The translations under genes were made by a program, and so were the position numbers. Below are positions 35,587 to 44,319 of a stretch of DNA of 64,000 nt, one piece after another. The stretch is from contig NZ_JBHFEI010000012.1 in NCBI RefSeq assembly GCF_041928815.1, forward strand, positions 62,001-126,000, read 5' to 3'. Within the stretch, counting starts at the first letter, position 1, and every line of letters starts with the position of its first letter. Below the pieces are notes generated by a model. It did not search any database, had not been told where the DNA came from, and saw only the letters and a program-made list of their open reading frames with translations. Source of the stretch: JBHFEI01 sp041928815 (GTDB lineage: Bacteria; Pseudomonadota; Alphaproteobacteria; Rhizobiales; Rhizobiaceae).

Positions 35587-37137
35587 ATGTCGAATGTTGA
35601 CGCGGCCGCGGCACGGCGGCCGGGAATGGTCGCTGCCGGCCATCCGGTGCCGCGCGGTGCGCCGATCCTGGAGCTCCGCGGCCTGCAGAAGAAATACGGG
35701 ACCGTCGAGGCGCTGAAGCCGGCGACCGTCACCTTCCTTTCGGGCGAGATCCACGCGATCGTCGGCGAGAACGGCGCCGGGAAATCGACGCTGATCAAGC
35801 TCTTGACCGGGGTGATCCGCCGCACGGCCGGCGAGGTCCTCTGGTGCGGCCAGCCGGTCGCGCTTGCCGATCCGAACGAGGCGATCGCCCGCGGCATCAA
35901 TGCGGTCCACCAGGAAGTGGTGCTCTGCCCGCATCTGACGGTGGCGGCGAACATGTTCCTCGGCGACGAGATGGCGTCGGGCGCCGGCATCATGCGCCAG
36001 CGTGCCATGACCGACGCGGCGCAGGCGGTGCTGAACGACCTCGGCTTCAACCTTCCGGCGGCGGCGATGCTCGGCAGTCTGACGATCGGCCAGCAGCAGC
36101 TCGTCGCCACCGCCCGCGCGGCGATGCGCGGCACGCAGTTCCTCATCTTCGACGAGCCGACCGCCTATCTCACCCGGCAGGAATCGGCCCAGCTCTTCCG
36201 GCTCATTCGCCGGCTTCAGGCGGACGGCGTTACCATCGTCTATATCAGCCACCGCATGGAGGAGGTGTTCGAGCTCGCCGACCGCGTCTCGGTGCTGCGT
36301 GACGGCACCCATGTCGGCACGCGCAACATTGCCGAGACCAACGACGCCGAGCTGATCGCGCTGATGATCAACCGCACGATCGAGCAGATCTATCACAAGG
36401 AGAAGATCCCGATCGGCGAGACCATCCTGGAGACGCGCGGCCTGACCGGGCCCGGCTTCGAGGACGTGTCGATCAGGGTGCGCGCCGGCGAGATCGTCGG
36501 GCTTTACGGCCTGATCGGCGCCGGCCGCAGCGAATTCGTCATGGGCCTCTACGGACGGCAGCCGGTCCGCTCCGGCGAGATCCACTGGCAGGGTCGCAGA
36601 ACCGAGATCGCGAACGAGCGTCAGGCGATGGACCTCGGCATCGCGCTTGCGCCGGAAAGCCGTCGCGACCAGGGCCTCTGCCTCAACCTGCCGATCGGCC
36701 TCAACATCAACCTGCCGGTGTTCGACCGGCTGACCAGCGGGCTGACGATCAACCGGGGTCGCGAACAGCAGAATGCGGACAAGCAGATCCGCGACCTGAA
36801 AATCAAGACGCCGCACCGGCGCGTGCTCGCCTCGGCCATGTCGGGCGGCAACCAGCAGAAGATCGTCATCGGCAAGTGGCTGAGCCATGGCGCGAAGCTT
36901 TTCATCTTCGACGAGCCGACCGTCGGCGTCGATGTCGGCACCAAGGCGGAGATCTACCGCCTCTTCGCCCGGCTTCTGGAGCAGGGGGCCGGCATCATCC
37001 TGATCTCGTCCTATCTGCCCGAGGTCTACGAGCTGGCCGACCGGCTGCACGTGTTCCGGCAGGGGCGGCTCGTCGCCAGCCATGACTACCATGCGGCCTC
37101 GCACGAGGACGTGCTGACGCAGGCGATCGGCGTGTGA
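35587..37137 (+). CDS. Sugar ABC transporter ATPase, RbsA type
   Basis: A 516-residue protein with two ATPase domains, expected on the cytoplasmic face of the permease. Domain 1 has Walker A GENGAGKST, a slightly unusual signature LTIGQQQL, and Walker B LIFDEPTAYLT. Domain 2 has the normally degenerate P-loop GLIGAGRSEF, signature SGGNQQK, and Walker B FIFDEPTVGVD. This split is usual for RbsA/MglA proteins. I start at MSNVDAAAARR because GGGGAGG precedes it. It lies 112 bases after the binding-protein gene and 37 before the permease. Confidence 0.94.
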   Translation: MSNVDAAAARRPGMVAAGHPVPRGAPILELRGLQKKYGTVEALKPATVTFLSGEIHAIVGENGAGKSTLIKLLTGVIRRTAGEVLWCGQPVALADPNEAIARGINAVHQEVVLCPHLTVAANMFLGDEMASGAGIMRQRAMTDAAQAVLNDLGFNLPAAAMLGSLTIGQQQLVATARAAMRGTQFLIFDEPTAYLTRQESAQLFRLIRRLQADGVTIVYISHRMEEVFELADRVSVLRDGTHVGTRNIAETNDAELIALMINRTIEQIYHKEKIPIGETILETRGLTGPGFEDVSIRVRAGEIVGLYGLIGAGRSEFVMGLYGRQPVRSGEIHWQGRRTEIANERQAMDLGIALAPESRRDQGLCLNLPIGLNINLPVFDRLTSGLTINRGREQQNADKQIRDLKIKTPHRRVLASAMSGGNQQKIVIGKWLSHGAKLFIFDEPTVGVDVGTKAEIYRLFARLLEQGAGIILISSYLPEVYELADRLHVFRQGRLVASHDYHAASHEDVLTQAIGV

Positions 37138-37174
37138 CTGCAAGAGGGCGACAAGACAATGCGTGGAGGACATG

Positions 37175-38149
37175 ATGAGCGTTGATACCCAGACCGAATC
37201 GGCCCCGGTGCCGAAGAAGGGCATGAACATCCTGTTCGGCCTGACGCTGCTCGGGCTGCTGCTCTTCCTGTGGCTGCTGCTCGGCCTGTCGACGGCAAGC
37301 TTCTGGACCTCGAACAATATCAGCAACCTGCTCCGCCAGGGGGCGATGACGGCGATCCTGGCGGTCGGCCAGACCTTCGTCATCATCACCGCCGGCATCG
37401 ACCTGTCGGTCGGCGCGGTCGTCGGCTTCTCCAGCGTCGCCGTCGCCTGGCTGCTCGCCGCCGGCGTGCCGCTCTGGCTCGCCATGCTGCTGACGCTGCT
37501 GATCGGCGTGGCGATCGGCGCCTTCCACGCCTTCGGCATCGTCCGCATGGGCCTGCCGCCCTTCATCATCACCCTGGCGACGCTCACCTCGCTGCGCGGC
37601 ATCGGGTTGCTGATCACCAACGGTTCGACGATCTCGATCAGCAACGAGGCCTTCACCAACTTCTCGCGCGCCGATTTCCTCGGAATCCCGAGCCTGTTCT
37701 GGATGGTGATCGTCGTGGCGGTGCCGGCCTATGTCTTCCTGCACCTGAGCCGCTGGGGCCGCTATCTCTTCGCCGTTGGCTCAAACAGCGAGGCGGCCCG
37801 GCTCTCCGGCGTCAACGTCAACCGCACCATCTACATGGCCTACATCCTGTCGTCGACCTGCGCCGCCTTCGTCGGCCTGCTGCTCGCCTCGCGCATCGGC
37901 ATCGGCAATGCGACGCAGGCCGAAGGCTGGGAACTGCAGGCGATCGCCTCCTCGGTCATCGGCGGCACCAGCCTGTTCGGCGCGGTCGGCTCGGTGCACG
38001 GACCGCTGCTCGGCGCCTTCATCCTGGCGACGATCAACAACGGCGCCAACCTTCTGAACGTCAATTCGTTCTGGCAGCGCATCATCACCGGCGCGCTGAT
38101 CATCGTCATCGTCTATTTCGACCAGCTCCGCCGTCGCGGCGCCCGCTGA
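37175..38149 (+). CDS. Sugar ABC transporter permease, RbsC type
   Basis: A 324-residue inner-membrane permease of the BPD_transp_2 family with about eight to ten hydrophobic helices. LRQGAMTAILAVGQTFVIITAGIDLSVGAVVGFSSVAVAWLLA is the conserved RbsC core. The EAA-like loop region is NSEAARLSGVNVNRTIYMAYILS, and ASSVIGGTSLFGAVGSVHGPLLGAFI follows. I take the second of two adjacent ATG codons as the start because it is 5 bases from GGAGG. It forms the channel for the preceding binding protein and ATPase. Confidence 0.93.
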   Translation: MSVDTQTESAPVPKKGMNILFGLTLLGLLLFLWLLLGLSTASFWTSNNISNLLRQGAMTAILAVGQTFVIITAGIDLSVGAVVGFSSVAVAWLLAAGVPLWLAMLLTLLIGVAIGAFHAFGIVRMGLPPFIITLATLTSLRGIGLLITNGSTISISNEAFTNFSRADFLGIPSLFWMVIVVAVPAYVFLHLSRWGRYLFAVGSNSEAARLSGVNVNRTIYMAYILSSTCAAFVGLLLASRIGIGNATQAEGWELQAIASSVIGGTSLFGAVGSVHGPLLGAFILATINNGANLLNVNSFWQRIITGALIIVIVYFDQLRRRGAR

Positions 38150-38158
38150 TCGTACCGC

Positions 38159-38181
38159 CCGCGCCCTTCAACGGGGCGCGG
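38159..38181 (+). terminator. GC-rich hairpin between the permease and zinc dehydrogenase genes
   Basis: CCGCGCCC pairs with GGGCGCGG across a 7-base loop. There is no T-tract, so it may be a processing or attenuation point rather than a full stop. Confidence 0.5.
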
Positions 38182-38209
38182 CGTTCCATCTCCTCCCGGA
38201 ATGATGCCC

Positions 38210-39232
38210 ATGAAAGCCGCACTCTGCCCGCAGCCGGGCCACCTCACCCTCGTCGACAGACCGGCGCCGGGATCTCCGCCGCCGGGCTGGGTCCGGCTCG
38301 CCGTCAGCCATGTCGGCATCTGCGGCACCGACTACCACATCTTCGAGGGCAAGCACCCCTTCCTCGAATATCCCCGCGTGATGGGTCACGAACTCTCGGG
38401 CACCGTCAGCGAGTCCGGCGAAGGGGTGGCCATCCGGCCTGGCACGCGGGTGGTCGTCAACCCCTATCTCTCCTGCGGCACCTGCCATGCCTGCCGGCGC
38501 GGCAAGCCGAATTGCTGCATCAACATCAAGGTGCTCGGCGTCCATACCGACGGGGCGCTTTGCGAGGAGATACTCGTTCCGGCGGGCAACCTCTATCCGG
38601 CGGACGGCCTGTCGCCGGAGGCGGCCGCGACGGTGGAATTCCTGGCGATCGGCGCCCATGCGGTGCGCCGCTCGCAGGCCGAGGCCGGCAGCCGCGCGCT
38701 CGTCATCGGCGCCGGCCCGATCGGGCTCGGCACCGCGCTGTTCTCACGCGTCGCCGGCCACCGGGTGACGCTCCTCGACGCCAGCGCCGAACGGCTCGCC
38801 ATGGCGGCCGAACGCTTCGGTTTCACCGAGGGGATCCTCGCGGGCGACTCCGCGCGGGCCGCGGTGCTGGCCGCGACGGAGGATGCCGGCTTCGACGTCG
38901 TCTTCGACGCAACCGGCCATGCCGGCTCGATGGAGGCGGCCTTTTCCTTCGTCGGCCATGGCGGCACGCTGGTGCTCGTCAGCGTGGTCAAGGACGACAT
39001 CCGCTTCTCCGACCCGGAATTCCACAAGCGCGAGATGACGCTGATCGGCAGCCGCAATGCGACGAAGGTGGATTTCGAGCATGTGATGGCGGCGCTGCGT
39101 GCCGGGGACGTGCCGGTCGAGGCGCTGGTCACCCATCGCACGACGCTCGACGGGCTTCCCGCCGACCTGCCGCGCTGGGCCCATGAAAAGGCCGGGCTGA
39201 TCAAGGCGATCGTCACCATCAGGGAGAATTGA
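38210..39232 (+). CDS. Zinc-binding alcohol dehydrogenase, L-galactonate / L-gulonate 5-dehydrogenase-like
   Basis: A 340-residue medium-chain dehydrogenase. Catalytic zinc ligands are C38 in GICGTD and H60/E61 in MGHE. The structural zinc site is C89, C92, C95 and C103. The NAD fold is LVIGAGPIGLGTAL. Stretches such as SDPEFHKREMTLIGSRNAT, VLGVHTDGA and LAIGAHAVRRSQAEAG resemble E. coli LgoD (YjjN), which oxidises L-galactonate to D-tagaturonate, and the related L-gulonate 5-dehydrogenase. An ATG three codons upstream is possible, but spacing from GGA favours this one. It probably shares the transporter transcript. Confidence 0.85.
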   Translation: MKAALCPQPGHLTLVDRPAPGSPPPGWVRLAVSHVGICGTDYHIFEGKHPFLEYPRVMGHELSGTVSESGEGVAIRPGTRVVVNPYLSCGTCHACRRGKPNCCINIKVLGVHTDGALCEEILVPAGNLYPADGLSPEAAATVEFLAIGAHAVRRSQAEAGSRALVIGAGPIGLGTALFSRVAGHRVTLLDASAERLAMAAERFGFTEGILAGDSARAAVLAATEDAGFDVVFDATGHAGSMEAAFSFVGHGGTLVLVSVVKDDIRFSDPEFHKREMTLIGSRNATKVDFEHVMAALRAGDVPVEALVTHRTTLDGLPADLPRWAHEKAGLIKAIVTIREN

Positions 39233-39382
39233 CACGGGCGCAGGCTTTACGGAATGTCGACGCATTCATGCTTCGATGCGAGGCAAGGCAGACCCGGACG
39301 GCGTGAAAGCGTGGCGGCGCGGAACAAACGTCCCGTCGGCGTCTTAGGGCTTGCCCGGTTCTTCAAGGAGTGAAGGCATTCC

Positions 39383-40657
39383 ATGTTCTATCAGCTCTAC
39401 GAACTCAATCACGCGATGATGGCGCCCTGGCGTGCGGCGGCGGACGCGATGCGGCTCGCCTACAGCAATCCCATGAACCCGATGGCCCATACCTATCTGG
39501 GCCGCACCGCCGCCGCCGGCCTCGAGGTCTTCGAGCGGGCGACGCGCCGCTACGGCAAGCCGGAATTCGGCCTCGCCTCGACCATGATCGACAGCGTCAC
39601 TGTTCCGGTGTCCGAACGGGTGGTCTGGCGCCAGCCCTTCTGCAACCTCCTTCATTTCGAGCGCTCGCTGCCGCGCGGGCGCGCCGCCGACCCGAAGGTG
39701 CTGATCGTCGCGCCGATGTCGGGACACTACGCGACGCTGCTGCGCGGAACCGTCGAGGCGCTGCTGCCGACGTCCGACATCTACATCACCGACTGGATCG
39801 ATGCGCGCATGGTGCCGCTCGCGGAAGGCGGCTTTGATCTCGACGACTATATCGACTACGTGATCGAGATGATCCGCTTCATCGGGCCGGATACCCATGT
39901 GATCGCGGTCTGCCAGCCCGCAGTGCCGGTACTTGCCGCCGTCGCGCTGATGGAGACGGACGACGATCCGCTCTCGCCGTCGACGATGACGCTGATGGGC
40001 GGGCCGATCGACACGCGCATCAACCCGACGGCCGTCAACCGGCTGGCCAAGGAACGGCCGATCGACTGGTTCCGCGACAATGTCATCATGCCGGTGCCCT
40101 GGCCGCAGCCGGGCTTTATGCGCGAGGTCTATCCCGGATTCCTGCAGCTTTCCGGCTTCATGTCGATGAACCTCGACCGGCACCTAATCGCCCATAAGGA
40201 GTTCTTCGCCCATCTGGTCAAGAACGATGGCGACGCCGCCGAGAAGCACCGCGACTTCTACGACGAGTACCTGGCGGTGATGGACCTGACGGCGGAATTC
40301 TATCTGCAGACCGTGCGCACCGTCTTCATGGACCATGCCCTGCCGAAGGGCGAGATGATGCATCGCGACCGCCGTGTCGATACGACGGCGATCCGCAAGG
40401 TGGCGCTGCTGACCGTCGAGGGCGAGAACGACGACATTTCCGGTGTCGGCCAGACCGAGGCGGCGCAGACGATCTGCACCGGCATCCCCGACGCGATGCG
40501 CCTGCATTACGTCCAGCCCGATGTCGGCCACTACGGTGTCTTCAACGGTTCGCGTTTCCGGCGCGAGATCGCGCCGCGCATCGCCGCCTTCCAGCGCGCC
40601 CACCAGCGCCGTAACCGGCCGGTCAAGGGCGTCATCAGGGGCGGGCGGGCCGGCTGA
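39383..40657 (+). CDS. phaZ: Intracellular poly(3-hydroxybutyrate) depolymerase
   Basis: A 424-residue protein of the intracellular PHB depolymerase family, which mobilises carbon stored in cytoplasmic PHB granules. The N-terminus MFYQLYELNHAMMAPWRAAADAM is family-typical. The nucleophile is a cysteine (C177 in VIAVCQPAVP) in place of the lipase-box serine, as in Ralstonia PhaZ. YITDWIDARMVPL, GFMSMNLDRHL and HYVQPDVGHYGVFNGSRFRREIAPRI follow, the last with the catalytic histidine. AAGGAG lies upstream. It stands alone, 150 bases after the zinc dehydrogenase. Confidence 0.95.
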   Translation: MFYQLYELNHAMMAPWRAAADAMRLAYSNPMNPMAHTYLGRTAAAGLEVFERATRRYGKPEFGLASTMIDSVTVPVSERVVWRQPFCNLLHFERSLPRGRAADPKVLIVAPMSGHYATLLRGTVEALLPTSDIYITDWIDARMVPLAEGGFDLDDYIDYVIEMIRFIGPDTHVIAVCQPAVPVLAAVALMETDDDPLSPSTMTLMGGPIDTRINPTAVNRLAKERPIDWFRDNVIMPVPWPQPGFMREVYPGFLQLSGFMSMNLDRHLIAHKEFFAHLVKNDGDAAEKHRDFYDEYLAVMDLTAEFYLQTVRTVFMDHALPKGEMMHRDRRVDTTAIRKVALLTVEGENDDISGVGQTEAAQTICTGIPDAMRLHYVQPDVGHYGVFNGSRFRREIAPRIAAFQRAHQRRNRPVKGVIRGGRAG

Positions 40658-40664
40658 CTGGAAC

Positions 40665-40712
40665 CTCCAGATTTTCCTGATTGCAAACAATTGCTTGCAG
40701 GATTGACTGGAG
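40665..40712. promoter_or_regulatory. Nested inverted repeat after phaZ
   Basis: GCAAACAATTGCTTGC (40683-40698) is a 16-base palindrome with 14 bases symmetric, centred on CAATTG. It is flanked by CTCCAG (40665-40670) and CTGGAG (40707-40712). It could be an operator for the next gene or a hairpin ending phaZ; there is no T-tract. Confidence 0.4.
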
Positions 40713-40800
40713 ATTGTTCTTGTAGTTCGTCCCGGCATTTCCCACATCGAGGGCATGAGGCCGCATGTGGCGGCCTCTGCAACACGAGGTGAAAGCCACC

Positions 40801-41241
40801 ATGCATCAAAATGCATTGATTCGACCCGACTGGACGCCGGCGACCATTGCACTGATGGTTCTGGGTTTCGTCGTCTTCTGGCCGCTCGGCCTGGCCGTCC
40901 TCGCCTATATCCTCTTCGGCGAGCGGCTCAAATCGTTCAAGCGCGAGGCGAACAACGTCATGGACAGCACATTCGCATCCTTCCGCGGCTTTGGCCGTGG
41001 CCGCCGCCCTTCCTGGCGCACCGGATCCGCAGACACCGGCAACGTCGCCTTTGACGACTGGCGCCAGGCGGAACTTCAGCGCCTCGACGAGGAGCGCCGC
41101 AAGCTGGACGAGATGCGCGAGGAGTTCGACGCCTATGTCCGCGAACTGCGCCGGGCGAAGGACCAGGACGAATTCGATCGCTTCATGCGCGAGCGCCGGA
41201 CCTCCGGCACGGACGGTCCCGCCGGTTATCCGGCCGTCTGA
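40801..41241 (+). CDS. DUF2852 membrane protein
   Basis: A 146-residue protein of the DUF2852 family, seen mainly in Hyphomicrobiales and of unknown role. A hydrophobic segment at residues 12-38 (TIALMVLGFVVFWPLGLAVLAYILFG) anchors it. The rest is charged, with a coiled-coil-like stretch near residues 85-135 (RQAELQRLDEERRKLDEMREEFDAYVRELRRAKDQDEFDRFM). I start at MHQNALIRPDW because GAGGTG lies upstream. Its neighbours give no functional hint. Confidence 0.88.
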   Translation: MHQNALIRPDWTPATIALMVLGFVVFWPLGLAVLAYILFGERLKSFKREANNVMDSTFASFRGFGRGRRPSWRTGSADTGNVAFDDWRQAELQRLDEERRKLDEMREEFDAYVRELRRAKDQDEFDRFMRERRTSGTDGPAGYPAV

Positions 41242-41340
41242 CGCAACGTGCGACGATACGCCCTCGGCCGGCCCATCACAGCATGGGCCGGCCTTTTCAC
41301 GTCTGCTGCCGCGCGGCGGCGAATCGGCTAATCAGGATCC

Positions 41341-42102
41341 ATGATCTCGCTTCTTCGCAAACCGCGCCGAAAGCCGCGTGCGCCGGCGCCGCCGGTGATG
41401 CGCCTTCTGACCGTGGAGGGCAGGCCGATCCCGCTGACGATCCGCGAGCACGCGCAGTCGACGCGCATGACGCTGCGCATCGAGCCGGGCGGCCGGGCTC
41501 TGAAGATGACGGTGCCGATCGGCCTCGCGCAGCGCGAGGTGAACGCGTTCCTCGACCGCCACCATGGCTGGCTCGCCACGAAGCTTTCCCGCTTTGCCGA
41601 CGACCGGCCGCTGGCGGAGGGATCGACCATCCTCCTTCGCGGTGTAGCGCATCGTGTGGTGCGCACCGGCAGGCTGCGTGGCCTGACGGAAAGCGCGGTG
41701 GAGGAGGGGGAAGCGGTGCTGAAGGTCGGCGGCGCGCCGGAACATCTGCGCCGGCGGATCGCGGATTTCCTCAAAAAAGAGGCAAGGCGTGATTTCGAGG
41801 CACGCGTTGCCGTTCATGCACCGAAGGTCGGGCGCCGGGTCGCGTCGATCTCGATCAAGGATACGCGCAGCCGCTGGGGCTCCTGTTCAGCCGAGGGTGC
41901 GCTGAGCTTCTCATGGCGCATCGTGATGGCGCCGCCGATGGTGCTTGACTATCTCGCGGCCCATGAGGTGGCGCATCTGCGCGAGATGAACCATGGACCG
42001 CGCTTCTGGGCGCTCTGCCGCAGCCTTCACCCCGCCATGGACGAGGCGCAGGCTTGGCTGAAGCGTCATGGGACGCTTCTGCATGCCATTGATTTCACGT
42101 GA
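41341..42102 (+). CDS. YgjP/DUF45 (M48-like) metalloprotease-family protein
   Basis: A 253-residue protein of the YgjP-like (DUF45, SprT-related) metallopeptidase family. The zinc motif is HEVAH in LDYLAAHEVAHLREMNHGPRFWALC, with the third ligand likely the histidine in NHGPRFW. KDTRSRWGSCSAEGALSFSWRIVMAP is the diagnostic block before it. No signal peptide is visible, so it should be cytoplasmic. No substrate is known. A parS-like palindrome covers the last codons and provides the TGA stop. Confidence 0.9.
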   Translation: MISLLRKPRRKPRAPAPPVMRLLTVEGRPIPLTIREHAQSTRMTLRIEPGGRALKMTVPIGLAQREVNAFLDRHHGWLATKLSRFADDRPLAEGSTILLRGVAHRVVRTGRLRGLTESAVEEGEAVLKVGGAPEHLRRRIADFLKKEARRDFEARVAVHAPKVGRRVASISIKDTRSRWGSCSAEGALSFSWRIVMAPPMVLDYLAAHEVAHLREMNHGPRFWALCRSLHPAMDEAQAWLKRHGTLLHAIDFT

Positions 42103-42106
42103 AACA
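42091..42106. promoter_or_regulatory. parS-like site at the end of the YgjP-type gene
   Basis: GATTTCACGTGAAACA matches the parS consensus at 14 of 16 positions, with the core TTTCACGTGAAA intact. The stop codon of the gene (42100-42102) lies inside it. It is about 24.8 kb from the putative origin, the furthest of the five sites. Confidence 0.65.
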
Positions 42107-42109
42107 CCT

Positions 42110-42310
42110 TCAGCGCAGCGACCGGCCGCCGATCGCGTCGCGGATCTTCCGGTCGGTCTTGTACTGGCTGAGCGCATAGACGGACCAGATCGCCGCCGGA
42201 ATCCAGCCGATCAGCGTTACCTGCAGGATCAGGCAGATGATGCCGGCGAAAGGCCTGCCGATGGTGAAGAATTGCAGCCAGGGAAGAAGCAGCGCAAGCA
42301 GAAGGCGCAT
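42110..42310 (-). CDS. Small Pmp3/YqaE-like membrane protein
   Basis: A 66-residue protein made of two hydrophobic helices (about residues 2-15 with IGRPFAG, and 20-46, IICLILQVTLIGWIPAAIWSVYAL) and a short basic tail. The shape and the LIGWIPAAIW segment resemble the Pmp3/YqaE (UPF0057) family of tiny stress-linked membrane proteins, but the first helix diverges, so the family call is moderate. It diverges from trpF. Confidence 0.7.
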   Translation of the reverse strand: MRLLLALLLPWLQFFTIGRPFAGIICLILQVTLIGWIPAAIWSVYALSQYKTDRKIRDAIGGRSLR

Positions 42311-42423
42311 CCGGTCGTACCTCGCGAAATCATCTCTCTTTCGGGGAGATATGGGGCGTCGATCGGCCGGCGCAAGGCGCTTTTCGGCTCGACTTCACCG
42401 CCGTTTCATGCGAGGTCGCAAGA

Positions 42424-43098
42424 ATGAGGACGGACGTGAAAATCTGCGGGCTGAAGACGCGGGAAGCGGTCGAGACGGCGGTCTCGCTCGGCGCGAGCCA
42501 CACCGGTTTCATCTTCTTTCCGAAGAGCCCGCGCCATATCGAGCCGGACGATGCCGGTGCGATCGCCGCGGCCGCACGCGGCCGGGCGAAGATCGTCGCC
42601 GTCACCGTCGACGCCGACAATGACGCGCTCGACGAGATCGTCTCCGGCCTTTCGCCCGACATGCTGCAATTGCACGGATCCGAAAGCCCCGACCGCGTTT
42701 TGACCATAAAGGCCGTCTACGGCCTGCCGGTGATCAAGGCCCTGTCCGTCAGCGATTCGGGCGATCTGAAGCGGATCGACGCCTATCTCGGAATTGCCGA
42801 CCGGTTTCTCTTCGACGCCAAGCCGCCGAAGGGCGCGGATCTGCCCGGCGGCAACGGTGTCGCCTTCGACTGGCGGCTCTTGGCCGCGCTTGACGAAGGC
42901 GTCGATTACATGCTTTCCGGTGGCTTGAACGCCGGCAATATCGCCGAGGCGCTGGCCTTGACGCGGGCGAGGGCGGTGGACATCTCGTCCGGCGTCGAAT
43001 CCGCCCCCGGCGTCAAGGATCCGGCATTGATGCGGGATTTCTTCGCCGCGCTCCGCAGGGCGGAAGCGGCGATCGACACGACAGGGGATGAGCGGTGA
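42424..43098 (+). CDS. trpF: Phosphoribosylanthranilate isomerase
   Basis: A 224-residue TIM-barrel enzyme for the third step of tryptophan synthesis from anthranilate. KICGLKTREAVE carries the catalytic cysteine, FIFFPKSPRHIEPDDA and MLQLHGSESPDRV are core blocks, and the catalytic aspartate lies in FLFDAKPPKG. The C-terminal VDISSGVESAPGVKDPALMRDFF binds phosphate. Its stop overlaps the trpB GTG start. No leader peptide or attenuator is evident in the 113 bp before it. Confidence 0.97.
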   Translation: MRTDVKICGLKTREAVETAVSLGASHTGFIFFPKSPRHIEPDDAGAIAAAARGRAKIVAVTVDADNDALDEIVSGLSPDMLQLHGSESPDRVLTIKAVYGLPVIKALSVSDSGDLKRIDAYLGIADRFLFDAKPPKGADLPGGNGVAFDWRLLAALDEGVDYMLSGGLNAGNIAEALALTRARAVDISSGVESAPGVKDPALMRDFFAALRRAEAAIDTTGDER

Positions 43099-44315
43099 AC
43101 CAGGCGCCAAAACTGAATTCCTTCCGTGAAGGTCCGGACGAGGACGGCCGTTTCGGCATTTTCGGCGGCCGCTTCGTCGCGGAAACCCTGATGCCGCTGA
43201 TCCTCGATCTCGAGGACAAGTGGAACGCGGCGAAGACCGATCCGCTGTTCCGCGCCGAACTCGAACATCTCAACACCCATTACACCGGCCGGCCGAGCCC
43301 GCTCTACTTCGCCGAGCGGCTGACGGCCGAACTCGGCGGCGCGAAGATCTATTTCAAGCGCGACGAGCTGAACCACACCGGCTCGCACAAGATCAACAAC
43401 TGCCTCGGCCAGATCCTGCTGGCGAAGCGCATGGGCAAGACGCGCATCATCGCCGAGACCGGGGCAGGCCAGCATGGCGTCGCTTCCGCGACCGTCGCCG
43501 CCCGCTTCGGCCTGCCCTGCGTCGTCTACATGGGCGCGACCGACGTCGAGCGGCAGGCACCGAACGTCTTCCGCATGAAGCTGCTCGGCGCCGAGGTAAA
43601 GCCGGTAACGGCAGGCCAGGGCACGCTGAAGGACGCGATGAACGAGGCGCTGCGCGACTGGGTTACCAATGTCGACGACACCTATTACATGATCGGCACG
43701 GCCGCGGGGCCGCATCCCTATCCGGAGATGGTGCGCGAATTCCAGTCGATCATCGGCAAGGAAGCGCGTGAACAGATTCTCGCGGCCGAGGGACGGCTGC
43801 CGGATCTGATCATCGCCGCCGTCGGCGGCGGCTCCAATGCCATCGGCCTCTTCCATCCCTTCCTCGACGACGAGAGCGTGAGGATCGTCGGCGTCGAGGC
43901 GGGCGGCAAGGGGCTCGACGGCGAGGAACACTGCGCCTCGCTGACGGCCGGTTCCCCCGGCGTGCTGCATGGCAACCGCACCTATCTGCTGCAGGATGGC
44001 GACGGCCAGATCAAGGAAGGTCACTCGATCTCGGCCGGTCTCGATTATCCGGGCATCGGTCCGGAGCATTCCTGGCTGAAGGATGCGGGCCGCGTCGACT
44101 ATGTGCCGATCAGGGACGACGAGGCGCTCGCCGCCTTCCAGACCCTGACCCGCGTCGAGGGCATCATCCCGGCGCTGGAGCCCAGCCATGCGCTGGCCGA
44201 GGTGATCAAGCGCGCGCCGACCATGGGCAAGGACCAGATCATCATCATGAATCTCTGCGGCCGCGGCGACAAGGATATCTTCACCGTCGGCAAAATTCTC
44301 GGAATGGGGCTCTGA
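43095..44315 (+). CDS. trpB: Tryptophan synthase beta chain
   Basis: A 406-residue PLP enzyme that joins indole and serine to make tryptophan. The PLP lysine is in LNHTGSHKINNCLGQ. GAGQHGVASATVAARFG and the phosphate cup GGGSNAIGLFHPFLDD are diagnostic. The start is GTG, overlapping the trpF stop codon. trpA follows after 4 bases, so the two subunits are made together. Confidence 0.98.
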   Translation: MNQAPKLNSFREGPDEDGRFGIFGGRFVAETLMPLILDLEDKWNAAKTDPLFRAELEHLNTHYTGRPSPLYFAERLTAELGGAKIYFKRDELNHTGSHKINNCLGQILLAKRMGKTRIIAETGAGQHGVASATVAARFGLPCVVYMGATDVERQAPNVFRMKLLGAEVKPVTAGQGTLKDAMNEALRDWVTNVDDTYYMIGTAAGPHPYPEMVREFQSIIGKEAREQILAAEGRLPDLIIAAVGGGSNAIGLFHPFLDDESVRIVGVEAGGKGLDGEEHCASLTAGSPGVLHGNRTYLLQDGDGQIKEGHSISAGLDYPGIGPEHSWLKDAGRVDYVPIRDDEALAAFQTLTRVEGIIPALEPSHALAEVIKRAPTMGKDQIIIMNLCGRGDKDIFTVGKILGMGL

Positions 44316-44319
44316 ACCG

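Noticed and set aside
35587..37137. A defective second ATPase domain in the transporter ATPase
   Set aside because: The degenerate second P-loop is normal for RbsA/MglA-type proteins.
27804..39232. The accessory region as a mobile island
   Set aside because: No integrase, transposase, tRNA, direct-repeat ends or clear composition shift is visible; it may simply be lineage-specific metabolic content.
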